NCBI RefSeq assembly: GCF_018613935.1
Contig: NZ_JAGGPF010000004.1
Span: forward strand, 19,102 to 77,689
DNA length: 58,588 nt
Source: Agromyces sp. ISL-38
GTDB lineage: Bacteria > Actinomycetota > Actinomycetes > Actinomycetales > Microbacteriaceae
Reading direction: 5' to 3'
Shown here: piece by piece, positions 9,218 to 17,016 of the stretch
How the letters are laid out: every line of letters starts with the position of its first letter
Numbering within the stretch: the first letter of the stretch is position 1
Translations under genes and position numbers: made by a program
Notes under the pieces: model-generated
Told to the model about the DNA's origin: nothing
The model's input: the letters and a program-made list of their open reading frames with translations, nothing else
Database searches by the model: none

Positions 9218-9254
9218 CAGAGGCCGTTTCCGAGTATTTCGGAAGCGGCCTCTG
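9218..9254 (+). terminator. Hairpin after tRNA-Pro (element-derived)
   Basis: CAGAGGCCG-x-TTCCGA pairs with TCGGAA-x-CGGCCTCTG around a 5-nt loop. No U-tract. Likely ends the tRNA transcript in its current configuration. Confidence 0.65.
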
Positions 9255-9260
9255 ACTCGT

Positions 9261-9890
9261 TTACACGGCCTGTACGCCAACGCGTACGCCAACGAGCCTT
9301 ATGACGGGCTTGGTGTAGTTGACCGTCTTGCCTTTCATGGGGCCGTTCTTGGCGACGAACGAGACCTCCTCGAGGATGAGGGTGGCCTTTGGTCGGGCCG
9401 TCGATGGCGGCGAGGCGGTCGAGCGTGCCCTCGCGGACGAGGTCCTGAGCCATCGACCACGCGCCGGTCTTGAACCGGAAGATGCCGAGGTCGGGCTCCT
9501 CCGCGAGGCGGAACGTGATGTTGATGTCCGGGACGGGGCCGATGCCGTCCTTGCCGCGCTGCTTGCGCTCTTGGAACGAGAGTTCGGCGTCCGGGTCCGG
9601 GGTGCCGTCGTCCTTGGTGAACCCGTCCGAGGTGTAGATGGGCTTGCCCGAGCGGCCCCAGAGGACCATGCGCTGGCGGATGGAGTCGGCGCCCGAGAGG
9701 ATGACCTCGACCGAGGACGAGGCGGTGAAGACCTCGAGGTTGTCCTCGCCCTTTGCGGGCCACTCGGCGGGCGCGTCGCCGCCGAGGAGGTCGTGGACCT
9801 TGTCGGCGACCTCGGGGTCCCGGTCGTGATGCGCCACTCGGTGAGGGTCGCGGGGCGGTCGTCGATGACGTGGCCGCTACGGAAGCGTCG
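9261..9890 (-). pseudogene. Recombination directionality factor-like (phage Gp3-like) remnant, frameshifted and 5'-truncated
   Basis: Three segments in two alternating reading frames read as one protein: RSGHVIDDRPATLTEWR, then DPEVADKVHDLLGG ... VLWGRSGKPIY ... FRLAEEPDLGIFRF, then ATLILEEVSFVAKNG ... YTKPVIRLVGV. I recall this pattern from actinophage and integrative-element proteins annotated as recombination directionality factors (Gp3-like). Joining requires one missing C near 9817-9822 and one extra T in the run at 9386-9388. The N-terminus is lost where the LacI gene ends (9893). Both breaks lie in homopolymers, so sequencing error is possible for them, but not for the truncation. Confidence 0.6.
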
Positions 9891-9892
9891 GT

Positions 9893-10972
9893 CTAGCGAG
9901 TCCAGTCGGGCTCGGGGTTGCGCATGGCTGTGAACTCGGCTTCCGTCGCCCGGTTGAGATGCACGGAGTCTCGGACGCGTAATGGCATCGGGACCAAATG
10001 CTCGCCCGGTCGGTGGTTGTTGTCGAGGAGTATCCGGACCGCGAGTGCTCCCATGTCTTCGAATGGTGCGGCCGCGGTGGTGAGCATGGGGTGGAGGTAG
10101 ACGGCGATGTCGTCGTCGTCGAAGGACACTACCGAGACGTCGCGACCGGGCGTGAGGTGCACCTCCGACAGTGCTCGATAGGCACCGAACGCGAGTCGGT
10201 CGTTCATGCAGATCAGCGCGTGCGGTTGGACGCCCGCCAACAGTAGATCTCGCACGGCCTCGTATCCGCTTCGGACCGACCAAGGCTGGCAGGGAATTTG
10301 CGCGACGGGGCGCACACCGTGGGCGCTGAGCGAATCCCAGATCCCGGCGAGTCGGCGGCGTACAGCGATACTGAGCCACTCGTCATCCGGCTGATCCATC
10401 GACCGCCCGACGATCACAACCCCGTCGGTGTGTCCGGACTCGAGTAGGAGATCGACGATGTCTTTGGCGCCGGCGAACTCATCGGCCAGAACATTATCGG
10501 CCACGTCGTCAGAGACGGCATTGAGCATGACCACCGGAGTGCTGCCGACGCGCGCGGGAACTCGGAGTGTTTGGGGGCGCGTGGCGGCATAGATGATCCC
10601 GTCGACCTGACGGTCCGTCAGGGCATCGACTGCCTCGTCCACCGCATGCGATTCACCCTCCGTCTCGGCGATGAACAGCACGTGGTTGTGACGCTTCGCC
10701 TCCTGCAGGGCGCCGCGGATGAGTCCGCTCGCCAGTCGGTCGGTGGTCACCTGCTCGGAGATGAATCCGATGACATGCGACTTCTGAGTGCTCAGCGCAC
10801 GCGCCGTCAGATTCGGTCGATAGCCGAGTTCCTGCGCGGCTGCCCGGACTCGGGATGCGACGTCGTCAGAGATCCGAGTGCCCTGGCGATTGTTCAGAAC
10901 GAGCGACACGGCGGTAGTCGACACACCAGCGAGGCGCGCCACATCCGCCATGGTCACTCGTCGTTGGGTCAT
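9893..10972 (-). CDS. LacI family transcriptional regulator
   Basis: 359 residues: LacI helix-turn-helix at residues 5-24 (TMADVARLAGVSTTAVSLVL), hinge helix with NLTARALSTQ, then a periplasmic-binding-protein-like effector domain. ATG 10972 has GGAG 7 nt upstream. Divergent from the glycosidase/ABC operon, with three LacI-type operators between them, so it is the local repressor with a sugar or oligosaccharide as inducer. The 3' end abuts the truncated recombination factor. Confidence 0.92.
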   Translation of the reverse strand: MTQRRVTMADVARLAGVSTTAVSLVLNNRQGTRISDDVASRVRAAAQELGYRPNLTARALSTQKSHVIGFISEQVTTDRLASGLIRGALQEAKRHNHVLFIAETEGESHAVDEAVDALTDRQVDGIIYAATRPQTLRVPARVGSTPVVMLNAVSDDVADNVLADEFAGAKDIVDLLLESGHTDGVVIVGRSMDQPDDEWLSIAVRRRLAGIWDSLSAHGVRPVAQIPCQPWSVRSGYEAVRDLLLAGVQPHALICMNDRLAFGAYRALSEVHLTPGRDVSVVSFDDDDIAVYLHPMLTTAAAPFEDMGALAVRILLDNNHRPGEHLVPMPLRVRDSVHLNRATEAEFTAMRNPEPDWTR

Positions 10973-11017
10973 CCGCGCGCTCCATCTGTACCTGGACTCC
11001 AGCGTACTGCCATTTGC

Positions 11018-11072
11018 TAAACCGCTTGACAACTGATGCTAAATCGCATAACTTCCTAGGTCAAGCGGTTTA
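11018..11072. promoter_or_regulatory. Triple LacI operator over the island operon promoter
   Basis: Three sites of the TNAANCGNTTNA type: TAAACCGCTTGA (11018-11029, perfect), TAAATCGCATAA (11040-11051, one mismatch) and TCAAGCGGTTTA (11061-11072, perfect). Centre spacing is 22 and 21 bp, two helical turns. The plus-strand promoter TTGACA (11026-11031), 17-bp spacer, TAACTT (11049-11054) is embedded in them, so repressor binding would block -35, -10 and start site together. Confidence 0.88.
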
Positions 11073-11102
11073 GCAGCCGATCGTTCAATGGAGAGGGAAG
11101 CA

Positions 11103-11162
11103 GTGCGCAGTGTCGAGATCCACTCGGACGAAGCCGTGAGCGAGGCGCGTCGGTCATGCTGA
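11103..11162 (+). CDS. Candidate 19-residue leader ORF upstream of the glycosidase
   Basis: GTG start with GAGAGGG (11091-11097) 5 nt upstream, encoding MRSVEIHSDEAVSEARRSC. Its TGA (11160-11162) lies just inside the ATG-initiated glycosidase frame that begins at 11156. The glycosidase start has only a distant GAGG. Ribosomes finishing the leader would be positioned to restart at 11156. Not recognised; may be only a coupling device. Confidence 0.45.
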   Translation: MRSVEIHSDEAVSEARRSC

Positions 11163-12244
11163 CGGTGGAAGCGACGTGGGTCTGGGACTTCTGGCTCGCT
11201 GATGACGGTGACCGCTTTCATGCCTTCTTCCTGCATGCGCCGACGTCGCTGGGCTCCGAGGAACGTCGGCATCGCGCAGCCCGGATAGGCCACGCCGTCT
11301 CTTTGGATCTGACCGAGTGGGATGTTCTGCCCGAGCGACCGATCGACGTGGGTTCTCGCGGCGACTTCGATGAGACGGCCACCTGGACGGGAAGCATCGT
11401 CCGCGGCGACGACGGGCTGTGGCGGATGTTCTACACCGGATCTCGCTTCCTCGAGCCCGAGCCGGCTGTCGCCAACATCGAGGCCATCGGCGTCGCAGTA
11501 TCGGCCGACCTGCACACGTGGGTCAAACGACCCGGGCCGGTGACCAGCGCCGATGGGCGGTGGTACGAGACCTGGGGAACGTCGACCTGGAAGGAAGAGG
11601 CCTGGCGGGACCCGTGGGTGTTCCGGGACCCGTCCGGAGCGGGGTGGCACATGCTCGTCACCGCCCGGGCCAATCACGGCGCCGTCGATGATCGCGGTGT
11701 TCTCGGCCACGCGTTCTCCGCCGACCTCGAAACGTGGGAGGTGCGTCCTCCGCTGACGCAGCCCGGCTCCGGTTTCGCGCATCTCGAGGTCCCGCAAGTC
11801 GCAGAGATCGACGGTCGATGGGTGCTCCTGTTCTCCTGCATCGGGAGTGCGATGACCGCCGACTACACCGCCGCCTTTCCGGATGCCGGCACGTGGGTGG
11901 TCACGATCGACGATCCGACCCGGCCGATCGACCTGAGCTATGCCCGCCCCCTCACGGCCGAGTCCCGCTATTCGGGCCGCGTGGTGCAGGAGCGGGACGG
12001 CAGCTGGGAGTTCCTCGCATTCCAGAACACCAGCGCGGGCAGCCCCTTCGTCGGCGGTATCGCCGATCCCGTCGCTTTCACGCTGGACGCCGACGGTCAG
12101 CCAGTACTCGCAGATTCCGGTGGTCACTCGCAGCCGCAACTCCAGACATCCCGGACGCCGCAGGTGCGCACCGGTGAGCAGCGTCACGCACAACCTGCAC
12201 CACACGTATCCAAAGACGGATACAAGAGAGAAGGAGAATCATGA
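11156..12244 (+). CDS. Five-bladed beta-propeller glycosidase, clan GH-J-like (GH32/GH68 relatives)
   Basis: 362 residues without signal peptide, so cytoplasmic. Candidate catalytic elements of the fructosidase clan: Asp in WVWDFW (residues 8-13), W-x-RDP motif WRDPWVF near 144 (transition-state Asp), and Glu in HLEVPQV near 206 as general acid; TWTGSIV resembles the WSGS block. This suggests hydrolysis of an imported beta-fructoside or related oligosaccharide. GH43-type activity is an alternative. The stop overlaps the ATG of the binding protein (ATGA). Confidence 0.65.
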   Translation: MLTVEATWVWDFWLADDGDRFHAFFLHAPTSLGSEERRHRAARIGHAVSLDLTEWDVLPERPIDVGSRGDFDETATWTGSIVRGDDGLWRMFYTGSRFLEPEPAVANIEAIGVAVSADLHTWVKRPGPVTSADGRWYETWGTSTWKEEAWRDPWVFRDPSGAGWHMLVTARANHGAVDDRGVLGHAFSADLETWEVRPPLTQPGSGFAHLEVPQVAEIDGRWVLLFSCIGSAMTADYTAAFPDAGTWVVTIDDPTRPIDLSYARPLTAESRYSGRVVQERDGSWEFLAFQNTSAGSPFVGGIADPVAFTLDADGQPVLADSGGHSQPQLQTSRTPQVRTGEQRHAQPAPHVSKDGYKREGES

Positions 12245-13563
12245 CAACCACACGCACAGCGCGTCGCGGCGCGCTGCTCGCGGTCGCGATCATCGCCACC
12301 GTGGCCACCGCAACCGCATGTTCTGCGGGTGGAGGCGGCTCCAGCGCTGGGGACGGCTCCGGAGAGATCGAGGTCTGGGCCCACCAAGGGCAGGACAGCG
12401 AGAACGCCGCCCTGCAGGCAGCGGTCGATGGCTTCAACGCGTCACAGGAGGACATCACCGCGAAGCTGCGGCTGATCTCCGGCGACACCTACACCACGAC
12501 GATCACCAGCACTCCGAAAGACCAGCTTCCGGACGTGCTCGAGATCGACGGACCCACACTGGCCAGCTTCGTCTACAACGACAAGATCACCGCGATCAGC
12601 GACTACGTCTCATCGGCGACGATCGACAACGCCACACCGGGCTCGATCGCGGAGGGCACATCCAACGACGAGCTCTACGCGCTGGCGATGTTCGACTCCG
12701 CCATGGGACTGTACGGGAACAAGGCTCTGCTGGATGCCGCGGGCGTCACCTACCCGACGTCGTTCGACACCGCCTGGACGCCGGACGAGTTCGCCGCGGC
12801 CCTCGAGACCTTGTCAGCGGCGAACGCCTCCGGCAAGGCACTGGACCTGAACGAATCCGGACTGTCCGGCGAGTGGGGCACGTACGGTTTCGCGCCGCTC
12901 GTGCAGTCGGCCGGCGGCAACCTGATGCTCGACGGAACCTCCGCCGGGGTGCTCGACTCGGATGCGAGCGTGGAGGCACTGACCGCGTTCGCCTCCTGGA
13001 AGGAGTACACCGACCCCAACGCCGACGGCAACGCGTTCGTCGAGGGTCGCGTCGCCGTCGCGTGGGGCGGGCACTGGAACTACCCGACCTTCTCAGAGGC
13101 TTTGGGCGACGACCTGGTCGCGATGCCCCTGCCGAACATGGGCGAGGGCGCCAAGGCGGGCGCCGGTTCCTGGACGTGGGGAATCGGATCCGGCACCGAG
13201 AACGGCAAGGCCGCCGGTGCCTTCCTGGACTACCTCCTGAACGACGAGAACGTGACCGCAATGACGCAGGCCAATGGCGCGCCGCCGGCGACGACGTCCG
13301 CGTTCGAGGCTGACGCGCTCTATCAGGACGGCGGCGGCTTGGCTCTGTGGGGCGAGCAGCTCGCCAGCGCGTGCGCATCCGACGCGATCACGGCGGACTG
13401 CATCGCGGTCTACCGCCCGATCACGGCCGGCTATCCGACGATCACCTCGAAGTTCTCGGGCGCGCTCGCAGCGATCTGGGGCGGTGCCGCTGCGCAGGAG
13501 TCTCTGACCGATGCCGTCACCGCGATCGACCAGAACTTCGCCGACAACGACGGATTCAAGTAA
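12241..13563 (+). CDS. ABC sugar transporter substrate-binding lipoprotein
   Basis: 440 residues. Signal peptide with lipobox ATAC (Cys about residue 23), then a glycine/serine linker and a family 1 solute-binding fold (WAHQGQDSENAA ... VAWGGHWNYP ... WTWGIGSG). AAGGAG sits 6 nt before the ATG, which overlaps the glycosidase stop. Captures the oligosaccharide outside the membrane for the two permeases that follow. Confidence 0.9.
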   Translation: MTTTRTARRGALLAVAIIATVATATACSAGGGGSSAGDGSGEIEVWAHQGQDSENAALQAAVDGFNASQEDITAKLRLISGDTYTTTITSTPKDQLPDVLEIDGPTLASFVYNDKITAISDYVSSATIDNATPGSIAEGTSNDELYALAMFDSAMGLYGNKALLDAAGVTYPTSFDTAWTPDEFAAALETLSAANASGKALDLNESGLSGEWGTYGFAPLVQSAGGNLMLDGTSAGVLDSDASVEALTAFASWKEYTDPNADGNAFVEGRVAVAWGGHWNYPTFSEALGDDLVAMPLPNMGEGAKAGAGSWTWGIGSGTENGKAAGAFLDYLLNDENVTAMTQANGAPPATTSAFEADALYQDGGGLALWGEQLASACASDAITADCIAVYRPITAGYPTITSKFSGALAAIWGGAAAQESLTDAVTAIDQNFADNDGFK

Positions 13564-13638
13564 ACCCGTGGGGGCGTGGGTGCTCCAGCGGCGCCCACGC
13601 CACCCGCCCCCGAACGCACCTCTCGAAAGGATCTCGTC

Positions 13639-14607
13639 GTGGTTTCTCCCGTATCAACGCCGATGCGCCCGCTCGACCTCGATGTCGTCGCACGCAAACC
13701 CCGCCGCCGGTGGCGAGACACACGTGACGGCGTGCTCATGTCTCTGCCCGCTCTGCTCGGTCTCATCGCCTTCGTGGCGGTCCCCTTCATCGCCGCCATC
13801 GTCCTGTCGCTCTACAACGTGCAGGTGGACCAGCCCAGGCCCCCGAAATTCTGGGGTCTCACCCACTACATCCGGCTGTTCACCGACCCCGTCGTGTCGG
13901 GTACCTTCATCCGATCGCTGGTGAACAACTTCGTCTTCGCGGTCGTCGTCATCCCGGTGCAGACCGGCCTCGCGCTGATGCTCGCGGTGCTGCTGAACCG
14001 CAAGCTCCGCGGCGTGAAGTTCTTCCGCACGTTCTTCTTCATGCCTGTGGTGTTTCCCATGGCGCTGGTCGCGGTGATCTGGCGACTCATCCTCGATCGC
14101 AGCCCCGACGGCCTGCTCAACTCGTCGGTGTCCTTCCTCACCGGCGGGCTCATGCCGGCGCAGGACTGGCTGGGAGCTTCGGCCACCGCCCTCGGCTCGG
14201 TCATCCTGCTGTCGATTTGGCAGGGCGTCGGGTTCCAGATGGTGATCCTCCTGGCCGCGCTGCAGGAGATTCCGGAGGAGCGGTACGAGGCCGCGCGTCT
14301 GGACCGGGCGAACGGATGGCAGCAGTTCGTGAACATCACTGTTCCCGGCATCCGGAACACGCTCATCTTCGTCGTGCTGCTCACGACGATCCTCGCGTTC
14401 CGCGTCTACGACCAGGTCTTCATTCTGATCCGCACCGCGGGCGCCAACGAGGAAGCCACGCAGACGCTCCTCTATACCGCGACGCAGGCGATCTACAGCG
14501 AGAACAACCTCGGGCGAGCGTCCGCGATCTCGGTGGTGCTGTTCCTGATCATCGTCGTCATCACCCTGATCCAACGTCGGATCCTGCGTCAGAGGAGCGA
14601 GGGATGA
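13639..14607 (+). CDS. Sugar ABC transporter permease (MalF-like)
   Basis: 322 residues with about six membrane helices and the cytoplasmic EAA loop (EERYEAARLDRANGWQQF) that docks the ATPase. GTG 13639 is chosen because AAAGGA lies 8-9 nt upstream; the in-frame ATG at 13576 would overlap the spacer after the binding-protein gene. No ATP-binding subunit is encoded nearby, as in actinobacteria that share one MsiK-type ATPase among sugar importers. Confidence 0.9.
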   Translation: MVSPVSTPMRPLDLDVVARKPRRRWRDTRDGVLMSLPALLGLIAFVAVPFIAAIVLSLYNVQVDQPRPPKFWGLTHYIRLFTDPVVSGTFIRSLVNNFVFAVVVIPVQTGLALMLAVLLNRKLRGVKFFRTFFFMPVVFPMALVAVIWRLILDRSPDGLLNSSVSFLTGGLMPAQDWLGASATALGSVILLSIWQGVGFQMVILLAALQEIPEERYEAARLDRANGWQQFVNITVPGIRNTLIFVVLLTTILAFRVYDQVFILIRTAGANEEATQTLLYTATQAIYSENNLGRASAISVVLFLIIVVITLIQRRILRQRSEG

Positions 14608-15452
14608 GCACCGCAAATACGCGCCGCACCGGCGCCGCAGTTCGCGAATACTCCATCATGGTCGTCGCCGCCGTCATCATGTTCGCCCCGATCTATTACC
14701 TGCTCATCGGCAGCCTGAAGCCGTCGGCACAGGTCCTCGATGGCTTCGCGGGGTTCCTGCCGGTCAACCTGTCGTTCGACAACTACGTCGGCGTGTTCGC
14801 CGCACTGAGCTCGGATGCCACGGGGTACTTCTGGCAGTTCATGATCAATTCCTTCGCCATCTCGACGGTCATCGTGGTGGCCGGGCTGATCGTGAACTCG
14901 ATGGCCGGCTATGCATTCGCTCGACTGGAGTGGGTCGGTCGCGACAAGGTGTTCATCCTGATCGTGCTGCTGGTCATCGTCCCGTTCGAGTCGGTGGCGA
15001 TCCCGCTGATGGCGCTCATGCAAGGGCAGCGCGACACGCTGCTGGTGCAGATGATCCCCTTCGTCGCGAACGCGTTCTCGGTGTTCCTCTTCTATACGTT
15101 CTTCCTGAACTTGCCAAAGAGCATGGAAGAAGCCGCTCGCTTGGATGGGCTCGGGTCGTGGGGGACGTTCGTGCGGATCGTGGTGCCCAACTCCAAGCCG
15201 GTGTTCGCCACCGTCGCGATCCTCACCTTCCTCAGCTCGTGGGGCCAGTTCCTATGGCCGTCGCTGGTCACCTCCGATCCGTCGGTCCGGCCGTTGCCGC
15301 TCGAGATGGGTGTGTTCTCCGCGCAGGTTCCGCCGGACTGGGGGCAGGTATTCGCCTTCGGGACGCTGCTCGTGCTGCCGGTACTGTTGGTGTTCCTGAT
15401 CTTCCAGCGCTACTTCGTGCAGTCCGTCGCCGGTTCTGCCGTCAAGGGCTGA
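14604..15452 (+). CDS. Sugar ABC transporter permease (MalG-like)
   Basis: 282 residues, six predicted helices, EAA loop MEEAARLDGLGSWGTF near residue 180. The ATG overlaps the first permease stop (ATGA) and has GAGGAGCGAGGG upstream. Completes the importer of the island operon. Confidence 0.9.
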   Translation: MSTANTRRTGAAVREYSIMVVAAVIMFAPIYYLLIGSLKPSAQVLDGFAGFLPVNLSFDNYVGVFAALSSDATGYFWQFMINSFAISTVIVVAGLIVNSMAGYAFARLEWVGRDKVFILIVLLVIVPFESVAIPLMALMQGQRDTLLVQMIPFVANAFSVFLFYTFFLNLPKSMEEAARLDGLGSWGTFVRIVVPNSKPVFATVAILTFLSSWGQFLWPSLVTSDPSVRPLPLEMGVFSAQVPPDWGQVFAFGTLLVLPVLLVFLIFQRYFVQSVAGSAVKG

Positions 15453-15895
15453 GCACGGGGGAGCTCCCTCGGGGCCTGCATCTGCACCGGGCGGGCACGC
15501 GACTCACTTCACCGCCAGACCGATTGACCGGCTGAACAGATTGGTCTCGAGTGATTCACCGCGGCGTGCTCGGCGAGGGACTTTGATTCGGCTGTAAGTC
15601 TCGAAGTGGCCAGCCCCAGGCCGGCCACTTCGAGACTTACAGGACGGTTCAAACCGAATGTCAGGGCACATGGCTGGTCGTAGAGGAAGGGCCTGCGAGC
15701 AGCTCGAGGAGAACTCGTCCAACGGAGTCGGTGTGTTGGTCGCCTTCCCATCGCTTTCCCATCTCAATCATCCGTGAGTGACCGGAACTGACCGGGTAGA
15801 ATCGGATGCAGCGAACCGCCCGGTTCCCTGTAAATACAGGGGAATCCGCGAGTTCCGGAGACGTCCGGTGAGGACCGTAAACGTGCGGATTCCTC
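15453..15895. other. Right end of island, no recognisable gene
   Basis: About 440 bp between the last permease and attR. Short frames in this stretch give no family I recognise. It contains a 20-bp perfect inverted repeat (15592-15642) inside a wider imperfect one (ATTCGG/CCGAAT near 15585 and 15655). A lost integrase gene would be expected here or at the left end, but I see no catalytic-box remnant. Confidence 0.6.
15592..15642. repeat. 20-bp perfect inverted repeat with 11-nt loop
   Basis: Left arm 15592-15611 (CTGTAAGTCTCGAAGTGGCC) is exactly complementary to 15623-15642. No U-tract follows. It could terminate the ABC operon in both directions, be the residue of an insertion sequence whose ends resemble these arms, or be a recombinase site. 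Confidence 0.85.
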
Positions 15896-15930
15896 CAAGG
15901 GGTCGCAGGTTCAAATCCTGTCAGCCCGAC
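15896..15930 (+). repeat. attR: 35-bp direct repeat of tRNA-Pro 3' end
   Basis: Exact copy of 9167-9201. Not part of a complete tRNA here: the upstream bases do not form acceptor, D or anticodon arms. Confidence 0.9.
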
Positions 15931-15934
15931 GAAG

Positions 15935-15970
15935 AAAGTCCCGGCAAATCGCGAGATTTGCCGGGACTTT
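15935..15970 (+). terminator. Strong rho-independent terminator, ancestral tRNA-Pro terminator
   Basis: AAAGTCCCGGCAAATC (15935-15950) pairs perfectly over 16 bp with GATTTGCCGGGACTTT (15955-15970) around a GCGA loop, ending in a short T-run. It lies 4 bp after attR, where the tRNA terminator would be before island insertion. Confidence 0.85.
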
Positions 15971-16216
15971 TGGCGTCTCGCGCCGGCGTCTGTCTCGTGG
16001 TGAGGCACCAAGATCGGGGCCAACCGGTGTCAGCCGAAATGTTCGGGATCACGCTGCAGCGAGCTGTCGTTCCGCGCGATTCCGGGGGAGTAGGGACGGA
16101 ACTGAAGGCTGCGGCGTCCTACTCATGCGATCTTGATCCGCTCCTCGAAAACTCGGTTGCCGTAGCCGCGCCCGCACGTGCGCGGCACGGCTGGCTATGC
16201 CTGCGTCTCCTTGGCC

Positions 16217-16726
16217 TCACGCGCGCCACGGCGTGAGCCGTGGCCACCACCCCGGAACGTTGCGCCGGTAGTCGAGGTACTGCTCGCCGTAAGTGTCGGT
16301 GAGGGTCGGCTCCTCGTAGCCCTTCACGAACGCGACGACTGCGGCGAGGGCGATCACGGCGTAGAGCACGAGCCACCAGCTGCCGAACAGGAGCGCCTGG
16401 CCGAGGATGATCGTGAGTACCGCGAGATACATCGGATTGCGCACGAAGCGGTAGACCCCCGTCACGACCAGCGTCTCGGTCGGAGCGACCGGAGCGGGCG
16501 TTCCACCATGCAGGGCGAACAGCGCGAAGGCGTGCAGGAGGAACGCCGCCCCGACAGCGATCGCGATCCAGGCGATCGGGACGACGACCCAGGCCGCGCC
16601 GCCCCAGTCGTACCACCGCCAGCCGGAGATGAGCCATGGGATGAAGCCGGCGACGACGCCGGGCGCGAGGAGGAGGAAGACGATCGTCCCGATCCACGCC
16701 CGTGCGGGCGAGGCTGCCTTGGCCAT
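16217..16726 (-). CDS. Isoprenylcysteine carboxyl methyltransferase (ICMT/PEMT)-family membrane protein
   Basis: 169 residues, four to five hydrophobic helices, and the family C-terminal block GVYRFVRNPMYLAVL followed by E-E-P-x-L and the YRRNVPGWWPRL tail that binds S-adenosylmethionine in the family. Prenylcysteine is not expected in this organism, so the substrate is unknown. ATG 16726 follows TAGCCT by seven bases (minus strand). Confidence 0.85.
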   Translation of the reverse strand: MAKAASPARAWIGTIVFLLLAPGVVAGFIPWLISGWRWYDWGGAAWVVVPIAWIAIAVGAAFLLHAFALFALHGGTPAPVAPTETLVVTGVYRFVRNPMYLAVLTIILGQALLFGSWWLVLYAVIALAAVVAFVKGYEEPTLTDTYGEQYLDYRRNVPGWWPRLTPWRA

Positions 16727-17016
16727 GCGCGTCAGGCTAGCCCGATTCCTCCGACCGCGCGAGGAGGCGTAAACACCCCGGGCACGGCGCATATGGATTC
16801 AGCAACTCCACCGATGGCTGCCTTGACGGCGGCGACCCGGGCGTCGAGGGGTAGTCCTCGCCACCGACCAGCGATTTGTCCCGGTCCTCGTCGTTTGGGC
16901 CAGGCACACCTATGCTCGACACGAGGGCACGGCGAGCCTGACCTCGCCCTCGGTGAGACCCGGGCCGATTCATCCCACGCCGGTTGTCCATCCGCTGGCC
17001 GCATTGGGGTGCTCCC

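Noticed and set aside
15824..15844. Interrupted palindrome around CCCTGTAAATACAGGG
   Set aside because: Only a 6-bp stem with AAAT loop; could be a weak operator but not supportable alone.
15661..16023. Minus-strand frame crossing attR that contains GLTGFEPATP
   Set aside because: That phrase is the reverse translation of the tRNA-Pro 3' end (the same words appear at the left repeat), so the frame is an artefact of the att sequence.
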